Below are positions 1-8,833 of a DNA stretch of 64,000 nucleotides, piece by piece; the stretch's first letter is position 1; every line of letters begins with the position of its first letter. The notes below the pieces were generated by a model that saw only the letters and a list, made by a program, of their open reading frames with translations, was not told the DNA's origin and did no database searches. A program made the translations under genes and the position numbers. This DNA comes from Pseudomonas frederiksbergensis (GTDB taxonomy: Bacteria > Pseudomonadota > Gammaproteobacteria > Pseudomonadales > Pseudomonadaceae): assembly GCF_003732275.1 (NCBI RefSeq), contig NZ_MOBM01000019.1, positions 1 to 64,000 of the forward strand, read 5' to 3'.

Positions 1-101
1 TCGACTGCGCCGGAAGTGGGGCGAATTATAGACTTCCAGAATCTGCCGTCAACACCAATTTTCACATTTCTGTCATATAGGCCAAAAAAGCCCGAAAACA
101 C

Positions 102-129
102 GAAGGCCGACCTCAAGAGGTCGGCCTTC
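102..129. terminator. Bidirectional intrinsic terminator downstream of bauC
   Basis: A 12-bp perfect stem (GAAGGCCGACCT / AGGTCGGCCTTC) with a CAAG loop lies 12 bases past the stop of the minus-strand bauC gene. T-rich sequence follows on both strands. It should end the bauCA transcript and may also serve whatever gene lies to the left of the window. Nothing else is recognisable in bases 1-101. Confidence 0.8.
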
Positions 130-140
130 TTCCCTTCTAC

Positions 141-1634
141 TTACAAGCTAGGGAATGCGAACTGCGAAGCCTCATGGCTCGCTCGTTGCGGCCAGCGCTG
201 GGTAATAGCCTTGCGACGAGTGTAGAAACGCACGCCATCCGGACCATACGCATGCAGATCGCCAAACAGCGAACGCTTCCAACCGCCAAAACTGTGATAA
301 GCCACTGGCACCGGCAATGGCACGTTGACGCCGACCATGCCCACTTCAATCTCATCGCAGAACAACCGCGCCGCTTCCCCATCACGCGTGAAGATACAGG
401 TGCCGTTGCCATACTCGTGATCGTTGATCAGTTGCATCGCCTCTTCCAGGCTGTTGACCCGAACGACGCACAGCACCGGACCGAAGATTTCTTCTTTATA
501 GATGCGCATCTCTGGCGTGACGTTATCGAACAGGCAACCACCCAGGAAGAAACCTTCTTCATGACCGGCCACGCTCAGACCACGACCATCCACCACCAAG
601 GTCGCACCTGCTGAAACGCCGTCTTCTATATAGCCACTGACTTTATCGCGAGCCTGACCGGAAACCAGCGGCCCCATATCCAGGCCACAGGTCATACCCG
701 CACCGATTTTCAGCGCCTTGACCTGCGGCACCAGTTTGGCCACCAGCGCATCGGCCACCTGATCGCCGACGCACACGGCCACCGAGATCGCCATGCAGCG
801 CTCACCGCACGAACCGTACGCCGCGCCCATCAGTGCGCTGACGGCGTTATCCAGATCCGCATCCGGCATTAATACCGCGTGGTTCTTCGCCCCGCCCAGC
901 GCCTGGACGCGTTTGCCGCGCTTGGTGCCTTCGGCGTAAATGTATTCGGCAATCGGCGTCGAACCGACAAAGCTCAGCGCTTTGACTTCCGGCGCTTCAA
1001 TCAAGGCATCCACCGCAACCTTGTCGCCATGCACCACACTCAGCACGCCTTTCGGCAGACCGGCTTCCAACAACAGCTGAGCAATCAGCAGCGTCGAGCT
1101 TGGATCGCGCTCGGACGGTTTCAGAATAAAGCAGTTGCCGCAGACGATCGCCAGCGGATACATCCACAGCGGCACCATGGCCGGGAAGTTGAACGGGGTA
1201 ATACCGGCCACCACGCCCAATGGCTGGAAATCCGACCAGGCATCAATGTTCGGCCCTACGTTACGGCTGTACTCGCCCTTGAGAATTTCCGGTGCAGCAC
1301 AGGCGAACTCGACGTTCTCGATCCCGCGCTTCAATTCACCGGCCGCATCTTCCAGGGTCTTGCCGTGCTCTTCGCTGATCAGTTGTGCAATGCGGGCTTC
1401 GTTCTGTTCCAGCAGTTGCTTGAAGCGGAACATCACCTGAGCACGCTTGGCCGGCGGAGTGTTACGCCAGGCCGGGAACGCAGCTTTGGCCGAATCGATG
1501 GCTTTTTGAATGGTTTCACGGCTGGCCAATGGCAGCTTGTGGATCGCCTGACCGGTGGACGGGTTGAACACGTCGGCCGTACGACCGTCTTCGGTCACCA
1601 GTTCGCCATTGATCAAATGCGGGATAAGGCTCAT
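141..1634 (-). CDS. bauC: CoA-acylating (methyl)malonate-semialdehyde dehydrogenase, BauC/MmsA type
   Basis: A 497-residue aldehyde dehydrogenase of the MMSDH branch. It should oxidise malonate semialdehyde (3-oxopropanoate) or methylmalonate semialdehyde with NAD and CoA to acetyl- or propionyl-CoA. The catalytic cysteine is C280 in the GERCM motif. The usual general-base glutamate of hydrolytic ALDHs is replaced in the GGAKN motif (about residue 247), as expected for CoA-acylating members. The N-terminal Rossmann part has the ITPFNFP motif near residue 145. The ATG start is preceded by AGGAG. It lies 64 bp downstream of bauA on the same strand, so both steps of beta-alanine degradation are probably co-transcribed. 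MmsA of valine catabolism is the close alternative; the bauA neighbour favours bauC. Confidence 0.9.
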   Translation of the reverse strand: MSLIPHLINGELVTEDGRTADVFNPSTGQAIHKLPLASRETIQKAIDSAKAAFPAWRNTPPAKRAQVMFRFKQLLEQNEARIAQLISEEHGKTLEDAAGELKRGIENVEFACAAPEILKGEYSRNVGPNIDAWSDFQPLGVVAGITPFNFPAMVPLWMYPLAIVCGNCFILKPSERDPSSTLLIAQLLLEAGLPKGVLSVVHGDKVAVDALIEAPEVKALSFVGSTPIAEYIYAEGTKRGKRVQALGGAKNHAVLMPDADLDNAVSALMGAAYGSCGERCMAISVAVCVGDQVADALVAKLVPQVKALKIGAGMTCGLDMGPLVSGQARDKVSGYIEDGVSAGATLVVDGRGLSVAGHEEGFFLGGCLFDNVTPEMRIYKEEIFGPVLCVVRVNSLEEAMQLINDHEYGNGTCIFTRDGEAARLFCDEIEVGMVGVNVPLPVPVAYHSFGGWKRSLFGDLHAYGPDGVRFYTRRKAITQRWPQRASHEASQFAFPSL

Positions 1635-1698
1635 GCGGGGCTCCTGAAAAGTTGTCCACAGGCGCCCACTAAAGGACGCCTTTATATAGAAGGAAAAA

Positions 1699-3048
1699 TC
1701 AGTCGATTTTGTTCAGCACTTCGCCGACCGCGTCGAACAAGCGATCGAGGTCTTGCGGCTTGCTGTTGAAGGTTGGGCCGAACTGCAGGGTGTCGCCGCC
1801 GAAGCGCACGTAGAACCCGGCTTTCCACAGAGCCATGCCGGCTTCGAACGGACGCACGATGGCATCGCCGTCGCGAGGTGCAATCTGGATGGCACCGGCC
1901 AACCCGTAGTTACGAATGTCGATGACGTTTTTCGAGCCCTTCAAACCATGCAACGCATTTTCGAAATGCGGTGCCACTTCCGCCACGCTCTGCACCAGGT
2001 TTTCCTTTTGCAGCAGGTCGAGTGCCGCCAGGCCCGCAGCGCAAGCCACCGGGTGCGCGGAATAGGTGTAGCCGTGCGGGAATTCCACTGCGTACTCAGG
2101 CGTCGCCTGGTTCATGAAGGTTTGGTAGATCTCGGAGCTGGCAATCACTGCACCCATCGGGATCGCGCCGTTGGTGACTTGCTTGGCAATGCACATCAGG
2201 TCAGGAGTCACGCCGAAGCTGTCGGCGCCGAACATCGAACCGGTACGACCGAAACCGGTGATCACTTCGTCGAACACCAGCAGGATATTGTGCTGATCGC
2301 AGATCTCGCGCAGACGCTTGAGGTAACCCTGCGGAGGAACCAGTACGCCAGCGGAGCCAGCCATTGGTTCGACGAATACCGCAGCAATGTTCGAGGCATC
2401 GTGCAGCTCGATCAGCTTGAGCAGTTCATCGGCCAGGGCGATACCACCTTGCTCCGGCATCCCACGGGAAAACGCATTGCTCGCCAGCAAAGTGTGCGGC
2501 AGGTGATCGACGTCCATCATCGCCTGACCGAACAGTTTGCGATTACCGCTCACGCCGCCGAGGCTGGTGCCGGCGATGTTCACGCCGTGATAACCACGAG
2601 CGCGACCGATCATTTTGGTTTTGGTGGCCTGGCCTTTCAGGCGCCAGTAAGCACGCACCATTTTCACCGCCGTGTCTGCACACTCGGAACCCGAGTCGGT
2701 GAAGAACACGTGATTCAGATTGCCCGGCGTCAGGTCGGTGATTTTCTCGGCCAACTGGAACGACAGTGGGTGACCGTACTGGAAGCCCGGCGAGTAATCG
2801 AGGGTGCCCAACTGTTTGGCCACCGCTTCCTGAATTTCCTTGCGGGTGTGCCCGGCGCCGCAGGTCCACAGACCCGAGAGCGAATCGTAGACCTTGCGGC
2901 CCTTGTCGTCTGTCAGCCAACTGCCTTCGGCTGCCACGATCAGTCGCGGGTCGCGCTGGAAATTGCGGTTCGCGGTGTAGGGCATCCAGTGAGCATCGAG
3001 CTTGAGCTGGCTGGCCAGGGAAGTCGGGGCGTTTTCAGGCACGTTCAT
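1699..3048 (-). CDS. bauA: Beta-alanine:pyruvate aminotransferase (omega-amino acid transaminase)
   Basis: Class III PLP-dependent aminotransferase, 449 residues from the ATG at 3048, which has a GAGG ribosome site. An in-frame upstream start at 3069 would add seven residues but has no clear ribosome site. The PLP-binding aspartate is D260 in FDEVITGFGRTG and the Schiff-base lysine is K289 in CIAKQ. It should move the amino group of beta-alanine to pyruvate, giving malonate semialdehyde for the next gene. Length and motifs match the well-studied P. aeruginosa omega-transaminase. It is divergent from a LysR regulator across about 140 bp, the arrangement of the bau locus (P. aeruginosa PA0130-PA0133). 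Confidence 0.93.
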   Translation of the reverse strand: MNVPENAPTSLASQLKLDAHWMPYTANRNFQRDPRLIVAAEGSWLTDDKGRKVYDSLSGLWTCGAGHTRKEIQEAVAKQLGTLDYSPGFQYGHPLSFQLAEKITDLTPGNLNHVFFTDSGSECADTAVKMVRAYWRLKGQATKTKMIGRARGYHGVNIAGTSLGGVSGNRKLFGQAMMDVDHLPHTLLASNAFSRGMPEQGGIALADELLKLIELHDASNIAAVFVEPMAGSAGVLVPPQGYLKRLREICDQHNILLVFDEVITGFGRTGSMFGADSFGVTPDLMCIAKQVTNGAIPMGAVIASSEIYQTFMNQATPEYAVEFPHGYTYSAHPVACAAGLAALDLLQKENLVQSVAEVAPHFENALHGLKGSKNVIDIRNYGLAGAIQIAPRDGDAIVRPFEAGMALWKAGFYVRFGGDTLQFGPTFNSKPQDLDRLFDAVGEVLNKID

Positions 3049-3187
3049 GGGCAAAACCTCGCAGGGCAATAAGCGGCGTGGAGATGAAAAGCTTTCTTGC
3101 AGCTAAATTGCCACGGAGATAAAGTCGGTGAAATCCAACTTTTCTAACCTTCAGTCAGCCCGCTACTAAACTTTGAGTAAACAAAGC

Positions 3188-4108
3188 ATGAGCAGCCGTC
3201 GTCCCGATCCGCTGGCGCAAGTCAGTGACTTTGATATCCGCCTGTTGCGGATTTTTCGCAGCGTCGTGGAATGCGGCGGTTTCTCCGCGGCAGAATCGGT
3301 GCTGGGGATCGGTCGCTCGGCGATCAGCCAGCAGATGAGCGATCTGGAGCAACGCCTCGGCCTGCGTCTGTGCCAACGCGGTCGTGCCGGTTTTTCCCTG
3401 ACCGAAGAAGGCCGTGAGGTTTACCAATCGGCGTTGCAGCTATTAAGTGCGCTGGAAAGTTTCCGCACCGAGGTCAACGGCCTGCACCAACACTTGCGTG
3501 GCGAGTTGACCATCGGTCTGACCGACAATCTGGTTACCCTGCCCCACATGCGCATTACTCACGCCCTGGCGCAGTTGAAGGAGCGTGGTCCGGACGTGCA
3601 AATCCAGATCCGCATGATCGCGCCCAATGAAGTCGAACAAGGCGTGCTCGACGGTCGCTTGCATGTTGGCGTGGTGCCGCAAGCCAGTGCGCTATCGGGC
3701 CTGGAATATCAGCCGCTCTATAGCGAACGCTCGCTGCTGTATTGCGCGGTCGGCCATCCGTTGTTCTATGTCGACGACAAACAACTGGACGATGAACGCC
3801 TTAACAGCCAGGACGCCATCGCCCCGACCTTCCGCTTGCCCGCCGAGATCCAGGCCCACTATCAAGCGCTCAACTGCACCGCCAGTGCGTCGGATCGCGA
3901 AGGCATGGCATTTCTGATTCTGACCGGGCGCTACATCGGTTATCTGCCGGATCATTACGCCAGCCTCTGGGTGCAGCAGGGCCGATTGCGTGCACTGAAA
4001 CCCAAGGCGCGTTTTTATGACCTGAGTCTGGCATCGGTCACCCGCAAGGGCCGTCGTCCCCACTTGGTGCTGGAAAGTTTTCTGGAGAGCCTGGCGGCGA
4101 CGCGCTGA
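3188..4108 (+). CDS. LysR-family transcriptional regulator divergent from bauA
   Basis: A LysR-type regulator of 306 residues from the ATG at 3188; a TTG at 3173 is an alternative start. An N-terminal winged helix-turn-helix (GGFSAAESVLGIGRSAISQQM region, about residues 25-65) is followed by a LysR substrate-binding domain from about residue 90. Its divergent placement against bauA strongly suggests that it controls the beta-alanine genes, as the regulator BauR does in P. aeruginosa. The inducer is not visible from sequence. I leave the symbol empty because the equivalence rests on position. Confidence 0.88.
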   Translation: MSSRRPDPLAQVSDFDIRLLRIFRSVVECGGFSAAESVLGIGRSAISQQMSDLEQRLGLRLCQRGRAGFSLTEEGREVYQSALQLLSALESFRTEVNGLHQHLRGELTIGLTDNLVTLPHMRITHALAQLKERGPDVQIQIRMIAPNEVEQGVLDGRLHVGVVPQASALSGLEYQPLYSERSLLYCAVGHPLFYVDDKQLDDERLNSQDAIAPTFRLPAEIQAHYQALNCTASASDREGMAFLILTGRYIGYLPDHYASLWVQQGRLRALKPKARFYDLSLASVTRKGRRPHLVLESFLESLAATR

Positions 4109-4113
4109 GAACT

Positions 4114-4219
4114 TGTGGGAACGGCGGTGCGGCGATCCGACTTGCTCGCGAAAAGGGAGTGTCAGTCAATATTTATGCAACTGACACACCGCCTTCGCAA
4201 GCAAGCCCGCTCCCACAGG
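4114..4219. repeat. REP pair (REPIN-like)
   Basis: Two inverted REP palindromes (core GTGGGAGCGGGCTTGCTCGC type) separated by about 50 bp. The left half is degraded (GTGGGAACGGCGG) and the right half is intact. It fills most of the space between the LysR gene and the RutR-like gene. Confidence 0.75.
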
Positions 4220-4321
4220 GATTATGGTGTTCAGGTTTTATCGCAACAGGACTTGTCTGAGACCTGCGGGTGCGCTATCAACGCATCTGGTTGCACCCAT
4301 CTACCCTGTTCGGAAGTGCCT

Positions 4322-4972
4322 ATGACCTTTGAAGTCCCAGCCCACGGCGGCAAACCCGCCAGCCGCATTCGTCAGAAGAACGAAGAGACCATCATCAAAG
4401 CCGCCGAAGACGAGTTCGCCCGTCACGGGTTCAAAGGCACCAGCATGAACACCATCGCGCAGAATGCCGGGTTGCCCAAAGCGAATCTGCATTACTACTT
4501 CACCAACAAACTCGGTTTGTACGTGGCGGTGCTGAGTAACATCCTTGAATTGTGGGACAGCACCTTCAATACCCTGACCGTCGAGGATGATCCGGCAGAA
4601 GCATTGACGCGATACATCCGCGCAAAAATGGAATTCTCCCGGCGCCAGCCGCAGGCTTCGCGGGTCTTCGCCATGGAGGTCATCAGCGGCGGCGAATGCC
4701 TGAGCGCGCATTTCAACCAGGACTACCGCATCTGGTTTCAGGGCCGGGCCGCAGTGTTTCAGGCGTGGATCGACGCCGGCAAAATGGACCCGGTCGACCC
4801 GGTGCATCTGATCTTCCTGCTGTGGGGCAGCACCCAGCATTACGCCGATTTTGCCACGCAGATCTGCCGTGTCACCGGGCGCACCAAGTTGACCAAGCAA
4901 GACATGGAGGACGCCGGCAACAACCTGATCCGCATCATTCTCAAAGGCTGCGGCCTGACGCCTGCTATCTAA
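4322..4972 (+). CDS. TetR-family regulator with RutR/YcdC-type C-terminal domain
   Basis: 216 residues from the ATG at 4322, which follows the 4114-4219 repeat; the reading frame is open further upstream, but that part lies in repeat DNA. TetR helix-turn-helix is at about residues 20-65 (GTSMNTIAQNAGLPKANLHYY region). The C-terminal half, with HFNQDYRIWFQGRA and FLLWGSTQHYADFA, resembles the YcdC/RutR family, whose founding member senses uracil and controls pyrimidine catabolism. Here it sits between beta-alanine catabolism and a purine/nucleoside importer, so a nucleobase-responsive role is a reasonable inference. The actual ligand and operators are unknown. Confidence 0.85.
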   Translation: MTFEVPAHGGKPASRIRQKNEETIIKAAEDEFARHGFKGTSMNTIAQNAGLPKANLHYYFTNKLGLYVAVLSNILELWDSTFNTLTVEDDPAEALTRYIRAKMEFSRRQPQASRVFAMEVISGGECLSAHFNQDYRIWFQGRAAVFQAWIDAGKMDPVDPVHLIFLLWGSTQHYADFATQICRVTGRTKLTKQDMEDAGNNLIRIILKGCGLTPAI

Positions 4973-4979
4973 GACACCT

Positions 4980-5561
4980 ATGCCTTTTACCCTCAGCGGC
5001 TTTTGCGAATACCGCGAAGAGATTCGCAAAAGCCGCTTCATCACCCTCGCCGGGCCAATCACTAGCGCAGTCGACGCCCAGGCGTTCATCGAGCAGCACA
5101 GTGATTTGAACGCCTCGCACAATTGCTGGGCCTGGAAACTCGGCGATCAATATCGCAGCAACGATGATGGCGAACCCGGCGGCACCGCTGGCCGACCGAT
5201 TCTGGCAGCGATCGAAGCGCAGGATTGCGATCAGGTCGCGGTGCTGGTGATCCGCTGGTATGGCGGCATTCAACTGGGCACCGGCGGCCTCGCCCGGGCC
5301 TATGGCGGCGGTGCCAACAAATGCCTGCAAGGGGCACCGAAGGTCGAGCTGATCAGCCGGGTGCCGGTCAGTTGTGCCTGTGCGTTTGGCGAGTTGGCGC
5401 TGGTGAAGCTCCGGGTAGCGGAACTGGGCGGTTTGGTGGTGGAGGAAACCTTCACGGCCAATGGCGTGGAACTGCAATTGGCGATCGGCGAGGGGCAAAT
5501 AGCGACCTTGCAGATGCAACTGGCGGATTTGAGTCGCGGGCGCATTTTGTTGCAGCAATAA
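4980..5561 (+). CDS. YigZ/IMPACT family protein
   Basis: 193 residues, the usual length for the bacterial YigZ family. The family-defining motifs are present: DDGEPGGTAGRPIL near residue 61 and RWYGGIQLGTGGLARAYGG near residue 92 in the N-terminal domain, then a smaller C-terminal ferredoxin-like domain. The related eukaryotic IMPACT domain regulates translation through Gcn1/Gcn2; the bacterial role is not settled. It begins 7 bases after the TetR gene, so the two are probably co-transcribed. The stop codon runs straight into a hairpin repeat. Confidence 0.9.
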   Translation: MPFTLSGFCEYREEIRKSRFITLAGPITSAVDAQAFIEQHSDLNASHNCWAWKLGDQYRSNDDGEPGGTAGRPILAAIEAQDCDQVAVLVIRWYGGIQLGTGGLARAYGGGANKCLQGAPKVELISRVPVSCACAFGELALVKLRVAELGGLVVEETFTANGVELQLAIGEGQIATLQMQLADLSRGRILLQQ

Positions 5562-5629
5562 AAGATCAAAAGATCAAAAGATCGCAGCTTGCGGCAGCTC
5601 CTACGCGCCTGTGGGCGCTGCGATCTTTT
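5560..5629. repeat. AAAGATCGCAG hairpin repeat with triplicated 8-bp tandem
   Basis: Three tandem copies of AAAAGATC (5560-5583) begin inside the YigZ stop codon and lead into an imperfect hairpin of the dispersed family GATCGCAGC(C/T)T(T/G)CGGCAGCTCCTAC. The hairpin closes with GCTGCGATCTTTT. The closing T-run would let it act as a terminator for the TetR-YigZ unit. Confidence 0.7.
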
Positions 5630-6149
5630 GGGGCGCCCCGATTTGCCCTGCCTTCGATACTTGCCCACATCTGCTGTGTACCCGGCTGTGGATAACCTGA
5701 GCACATTCTGCTGTAACCCTTCTGTCATGCGGCTTTGCGGGCTTTGCTCATTTTTCATCCAAATCCCGAGCAACAACATTTATTCCATGCAAAAACAATC
5801 AGTTAGAGCGGTTTATCGCCATTAGAAGAAAGCCCCTCAGTGCTTATACCCCTCCAGTCGGCTTGCGCACAAATACTGTGGAACAACCTGTGGATAACCC
5901 GTTCATGGCTGGCGCAGCCCCAAGTCCGACATAGCTTGCAGGGTATTGCTCGTTTTTTGATCAATTCACCGCGCGCAAAACCAGAGCCTGATCAAAGAAC
6001 GTGCCCTCAAGTGGTGCCTGATTCGGAATTGGAATATGACGGGGCATCCTCCACAACGCCTATGCCAGCAAGGCTTTGCCGATTTCCTGACTCAATGGCC
6101 AGGAAATTGCTTTATCCCCAGGTATAACTTCTGTCGACCTGAGCCTGTC
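5630..6149. other. 520-bp non-coding leader region with two perfect DnaA-box-like sites
   Basis: No convincing gene. Two exact TGTGGATAA sequences (complement of the TTATCCACA DnaA box) lie at 5687-5695 and 5889-5897, and a one-mismatch-type TGTGGAACA lies at 5878. The AT-rich stretch 5750-5830 and the segment before 6150 probably hold the promoter of the ABC importer, but I cannot assign -10/-35 boxes with confidence. No riboswitch recognised. Confidence 0.45.
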
Positions 6150-7715
6150 ATGTCCAACCCCGTGCCGATCCTCGATCAAATACCCCGCCTGCAATTGCGC
6201 AGAATCAGCAAACGTTATCCCGGTTGCCTGGCCAACGATGCCATCGACTTGAGCATTGCGCCCGGTGAAATCCACGCCCTGCTCGGCGAAAACGGTGCGG
6301 GCAAAAGTACCCTGATGAAGATCATCTACGGCGTCACTCACGCCGACTCAGGGGAAATGATCTGGCAGGGCCAGCGCGTGACCATGCGCAATCCGGCCCA
6401 GGCTCGCGGCCTCGGGATTGGCATGGTGTTCCAGCATTTCTCGCTGTTCGAAACCCTGAGCGTGGCGCAGAACATCGCGCTGGCAATGGGCGCTGCGGCA
6501 GGAACACCGAAGCAGCTTGAGCCGAAGATTCGTGAAGTGTCCCAACGCTACGGCATGGCCCTGGAACCAGAGCGACTTGTCCACAGCCTGTCCATCGGCG
6601 AGCGTCAGCGGGTGGAAATCATTCGCTGCCTGATGCAAGACATCCGCCTATTGATTCTCGATGAGCCGACGTCGGTACTGACTCCGCAAGAGGCCGACGA
6701 ATTGTTTGTCACTTTGCGTCGACTGGCCGCCGAGGGCTGCAGCATTCTGTTTATCAGCCACAAGCTCGGCGAAGTGCGCGCGTTGTGCCACAGCGCCACG
6801 GTGTTGCGCGGTGGCCGGGTGGCCGGGCATTGCGTGCCGGCCGAGTGTTCGGACCGGCAACTGGCGCAATTGATGGTTGGTGAAGCCGCCGAGCTGATCA
6901 CCGAGTATCCAAAGGTCATTGGCGCTGCTGCGTTTTTGAACGTGACGGGGTTGTCCTGGCACAACCCGGACCCGTTCGGCTGCTCTCTGAAGAATATTGA
7001 TTTCGACGTGCGCAGCGGCGAAATCGTAGGAGTCGCCGGGGTGGCCGGCAATGGTCAGGATGAGTTGCTGGCCTTGCTCAGTGGTGAAGAACGGTTGCCC
7101 CGCGATGACAGCGCAACGATCAGTTTCGGCGGGCAACCGGTGGCCCATTTGCGGCCGGATGCACGACGCAAACTTGGCTTGGCGTTCGTCCCCGCCGAGC
7201 GTCTGGGCCATGGCGCGGTGCCGGAGCTGAGCCTGGCAGATAACGCCCTGCTCACCGCCTTTCAACAAGGGTTGGTCAGCAACGGTCTGATCCAGCGCGG
7301 CAAGGTCGAAGCGCTGGCCGAAGACATCATTCGCCGCTTCGGGGTCAAGACACCCGATGCCCAGGCACCGGCTCGCAGCCTGTCCGGCGGCAACTTGCAG
7401 AAATTCATCCTCGGCCGGGAGATCCTTCAGCAGCCTAAATTGCTGGTGGCCGCGCACCCGACCTGGGGCGTGGACGTCGGCGCAGCCGCGACCATTCACC
7501 GGGCGTTGATTGCCTTGCGCGACGCTGGCGCGGCGATTCTGGTGATCTCTGAAGACCTCGACGAACTGTTCCAGATCAGCGACCGCCTCGGCGCCCTGTG
7601 CGGCGGTCTGCTATCGCCATTGCAGGCCACCGTCGACACCCGCCTGAGCGACGTCGGCGGCTGGATGGCCGGCCAGTTCGTCGCCCCTCAATCACCTGCC
7701 CCCGTAGCGCTTTAA
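6150..7715 (+). CDS. Nucleoside/purine ABC transporter, duplicated ATP-binding subunit
   Basis: 521 residues from the ATG at 6150 (MSNPVPILDQ). Two ABC cassettes in tandem. The first is canonical: Walker A GENGAGKST near residue 49, signature LSIGERQRVEI near residue 148, Walker B LLILDEPTS near residue 168. The second is degenerate in the way usual for this family: GVAGNGQDEL replaces Walker A, with signature LSGGNLQKF. The layout matches the RbsA-like ATPases that pair with BMP-family binding proteins and import nucleosides. It is followed at 11 bp by two permeases. Substrate is inferred from the deaminases nearby. Confidence 0.9.
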   Translation: MSNPVPILDQIPRLQLRRISKRYPGCLANDAIDLSIAPGEIHALLGENGAGKSTLMKIIYGVTHADSGEMIWQGQRVTMRNPAQARGLGIGMVFQHFSLFETLSVAQNIALAMGAAAGTPKQLEPKIREVSQRYGMALEPERLVHSLSIGERQRVEIIRCLMQDIRLLILDEPTSVLTPQEADELFVTLRRLAAEGCSILFISHKLGEVRALCHSATVLRGGRVAGHCVPAECSDRQLAQLMVGEAAELITEYPKVIGAAAFLNVTGLSWHNPDPFGCSLKNIDFDVRSGEIVGVAGVAGNGQDELLALLSGEERLPRDDSATISFGGQPVAHLRPDARRKLGLAFVPAERLGHGAVPELSLADNALLTAFQQGLVSNGLIQRGKVEALAEDIIRRFGVKTPDAQAPARSLSGGNLQKFILGREILQQPKLLVAAHPTWGVDVGAAATIHRALIALRDAGAAILVISEDLDELFQISDRLGALCGGLLSPLQATVDTRLSDVGGWMAGQFVAPQSPAPVAL

Positions 7716-7726
7716 CGGAGTTTCAC

Positions 7727-8833
7727 ATGCTGCTTTCTCTCGAACCCCGTGGCCAGCAATCGCGCCTGATGTTGTGGTGCTCACCCTTGCTGGCGGCCGT
7801 GTTGACGCTGGGCTGTGGCTCAATGCTGTTTATCGCGCTAGGCCACGATCCGTTGCTGACCTTGCACACGTTGCTGATTGCACCGATCAGCGACTTGTAC
7901 GGCGTCTCCGAATTGTTGGTCAAAGCGTTGCCGATTCTGCTCTGCGCATTGGGCCTGGCGGTGGCGTATCAGGCGCGGATCTGGAACATCGGCGCCGAAG
8001 GTCAGTTGTTGCTCGGCGCCCTCGCCGGCAGTGCGTTGGCAGTGAACATTATCGAGATGCAAAGTCGCTGGGCGCTGGTGCTAATCCTGGTGGTCGGCAC
8101 CTTGGCCGGCGCCGCGTGGGCCGGGCTGACGGCGTGGTTGCGCACGCGCTTCAACGCCAATGAAATCCTCACCAGCATCATGCTCAATTACATCGCCCTG
8201 AACCTGCTGCTGTTCTGCGTCCACGGACCGCTGAAGGACCCGGCCGGGTTCAACTTTCCAGAGTCGGCGATGTTCGGCGATGCCAGTCGACTGCCGCTGT
8301 TGATGGAGGACGGTCGGGTTCATGCCGGTGTGTATTTCGCCTTGCTCGCGCTGGTGGCGGTGTGGGTGTTGCTGCAGAAAAGCTTTGTCGGGTTTCAGAT
8401 CAAAGTGCTCGGGCTGGACAAGCGCGCCGCCGGTTTCGTCGGCTTTCGTGAGAAGCGGCTGATCTGGTTGGCGCTGTTGATCAGCGGCGGTTTGGCGGGG
8501 CTGGCCGGCGTGTGCGAAGTCACCGGGCCGATCGGCCAACTGGTGCCGCAGGTCTCGCCGGGTTACGGCTATGCGGCGATCACTGTGGCGTTTCTCGGGC
8601 GACTGAATCCCATCGGCATTCTGTTTTCCAGCCTGTTGATGGCGCTGCTGTACATCGGTGGCGAGAGCGCGCAGATGAGCATGAACCTGCCGCAAGCCAT
8701 CACTCAATTGTTCCAGGGGATGATGCTGTTTTTCCTGCTGGCCAGTGACGTACTGATTCTCTACCGACCGCGTTTGAACTTGCTCTGGGTACGACGCACT
8801 TCGACCACCGCCGTACACGCAGGAGCCTTGTGA
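7727..8833 (+). CDS. ABC transporter permease (nucleoside/purine importer), subunit 1
   Basis: 368 residues from the ATG at 7727, with ACGGAG upstream. A hydrophobic protein of the BPD_transp_2 family (RbsC-like) with about ten membrane segments. The motif GLAVAYQARIWNIGAEGQLL near residue 78 and the NEILTSIMLNYIALN segment near residue 145 are typical of the YufP-type nucleoside permease. It is in one operon with the ATPase upstream and the second permease downstream; its stop codon overlaps the next start by one base. Confidence 0.9.
   Translation: MLLSLEPRGQQSRLMLWCSPLLAAVLTLGCGSMLFIALGHDPLLTLHTLLIAPISDLYGVSELLVKALPILLCALGLAVAYQARIWNIGAEGQLLLGALAGSALAVNIIEMQSRWALVLILVVGTLAGAAWAGLTAWLRTRFNANEILTSIMLNYIALNLLLFCVHGPLKDPAGFNFPESAMFGDASRLPLLMEDGRVHAGVYFALLALVAVWVLLQKSFVGFQIKVLGLDKRAAGFVGFREKRLIWLALLISGGLAGLAGVCEVTGPIGQLVPQVSPGYGYAAITVAFLGRLNPIGILFSSLLMALLYIGGESAQMSMNLPQAITQLFQGMMLFFLLASDVLILYRPRLNLLWVRRTSTTAVHAGAL

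Noticed and set aside
1753..3072. 439-codon open frame on the plus strand over bauA
   Set aside because: It lies wholly antisense to a well-supported gene, has no ribosome site and no recognisable domain; high GC makes such frames common.
5687..5897. Replication origin
   Set aside because: Two DnaA-box matches only, no AT-rich unwinding region with iterated boxes and no dnaA/dnaN neighbours.
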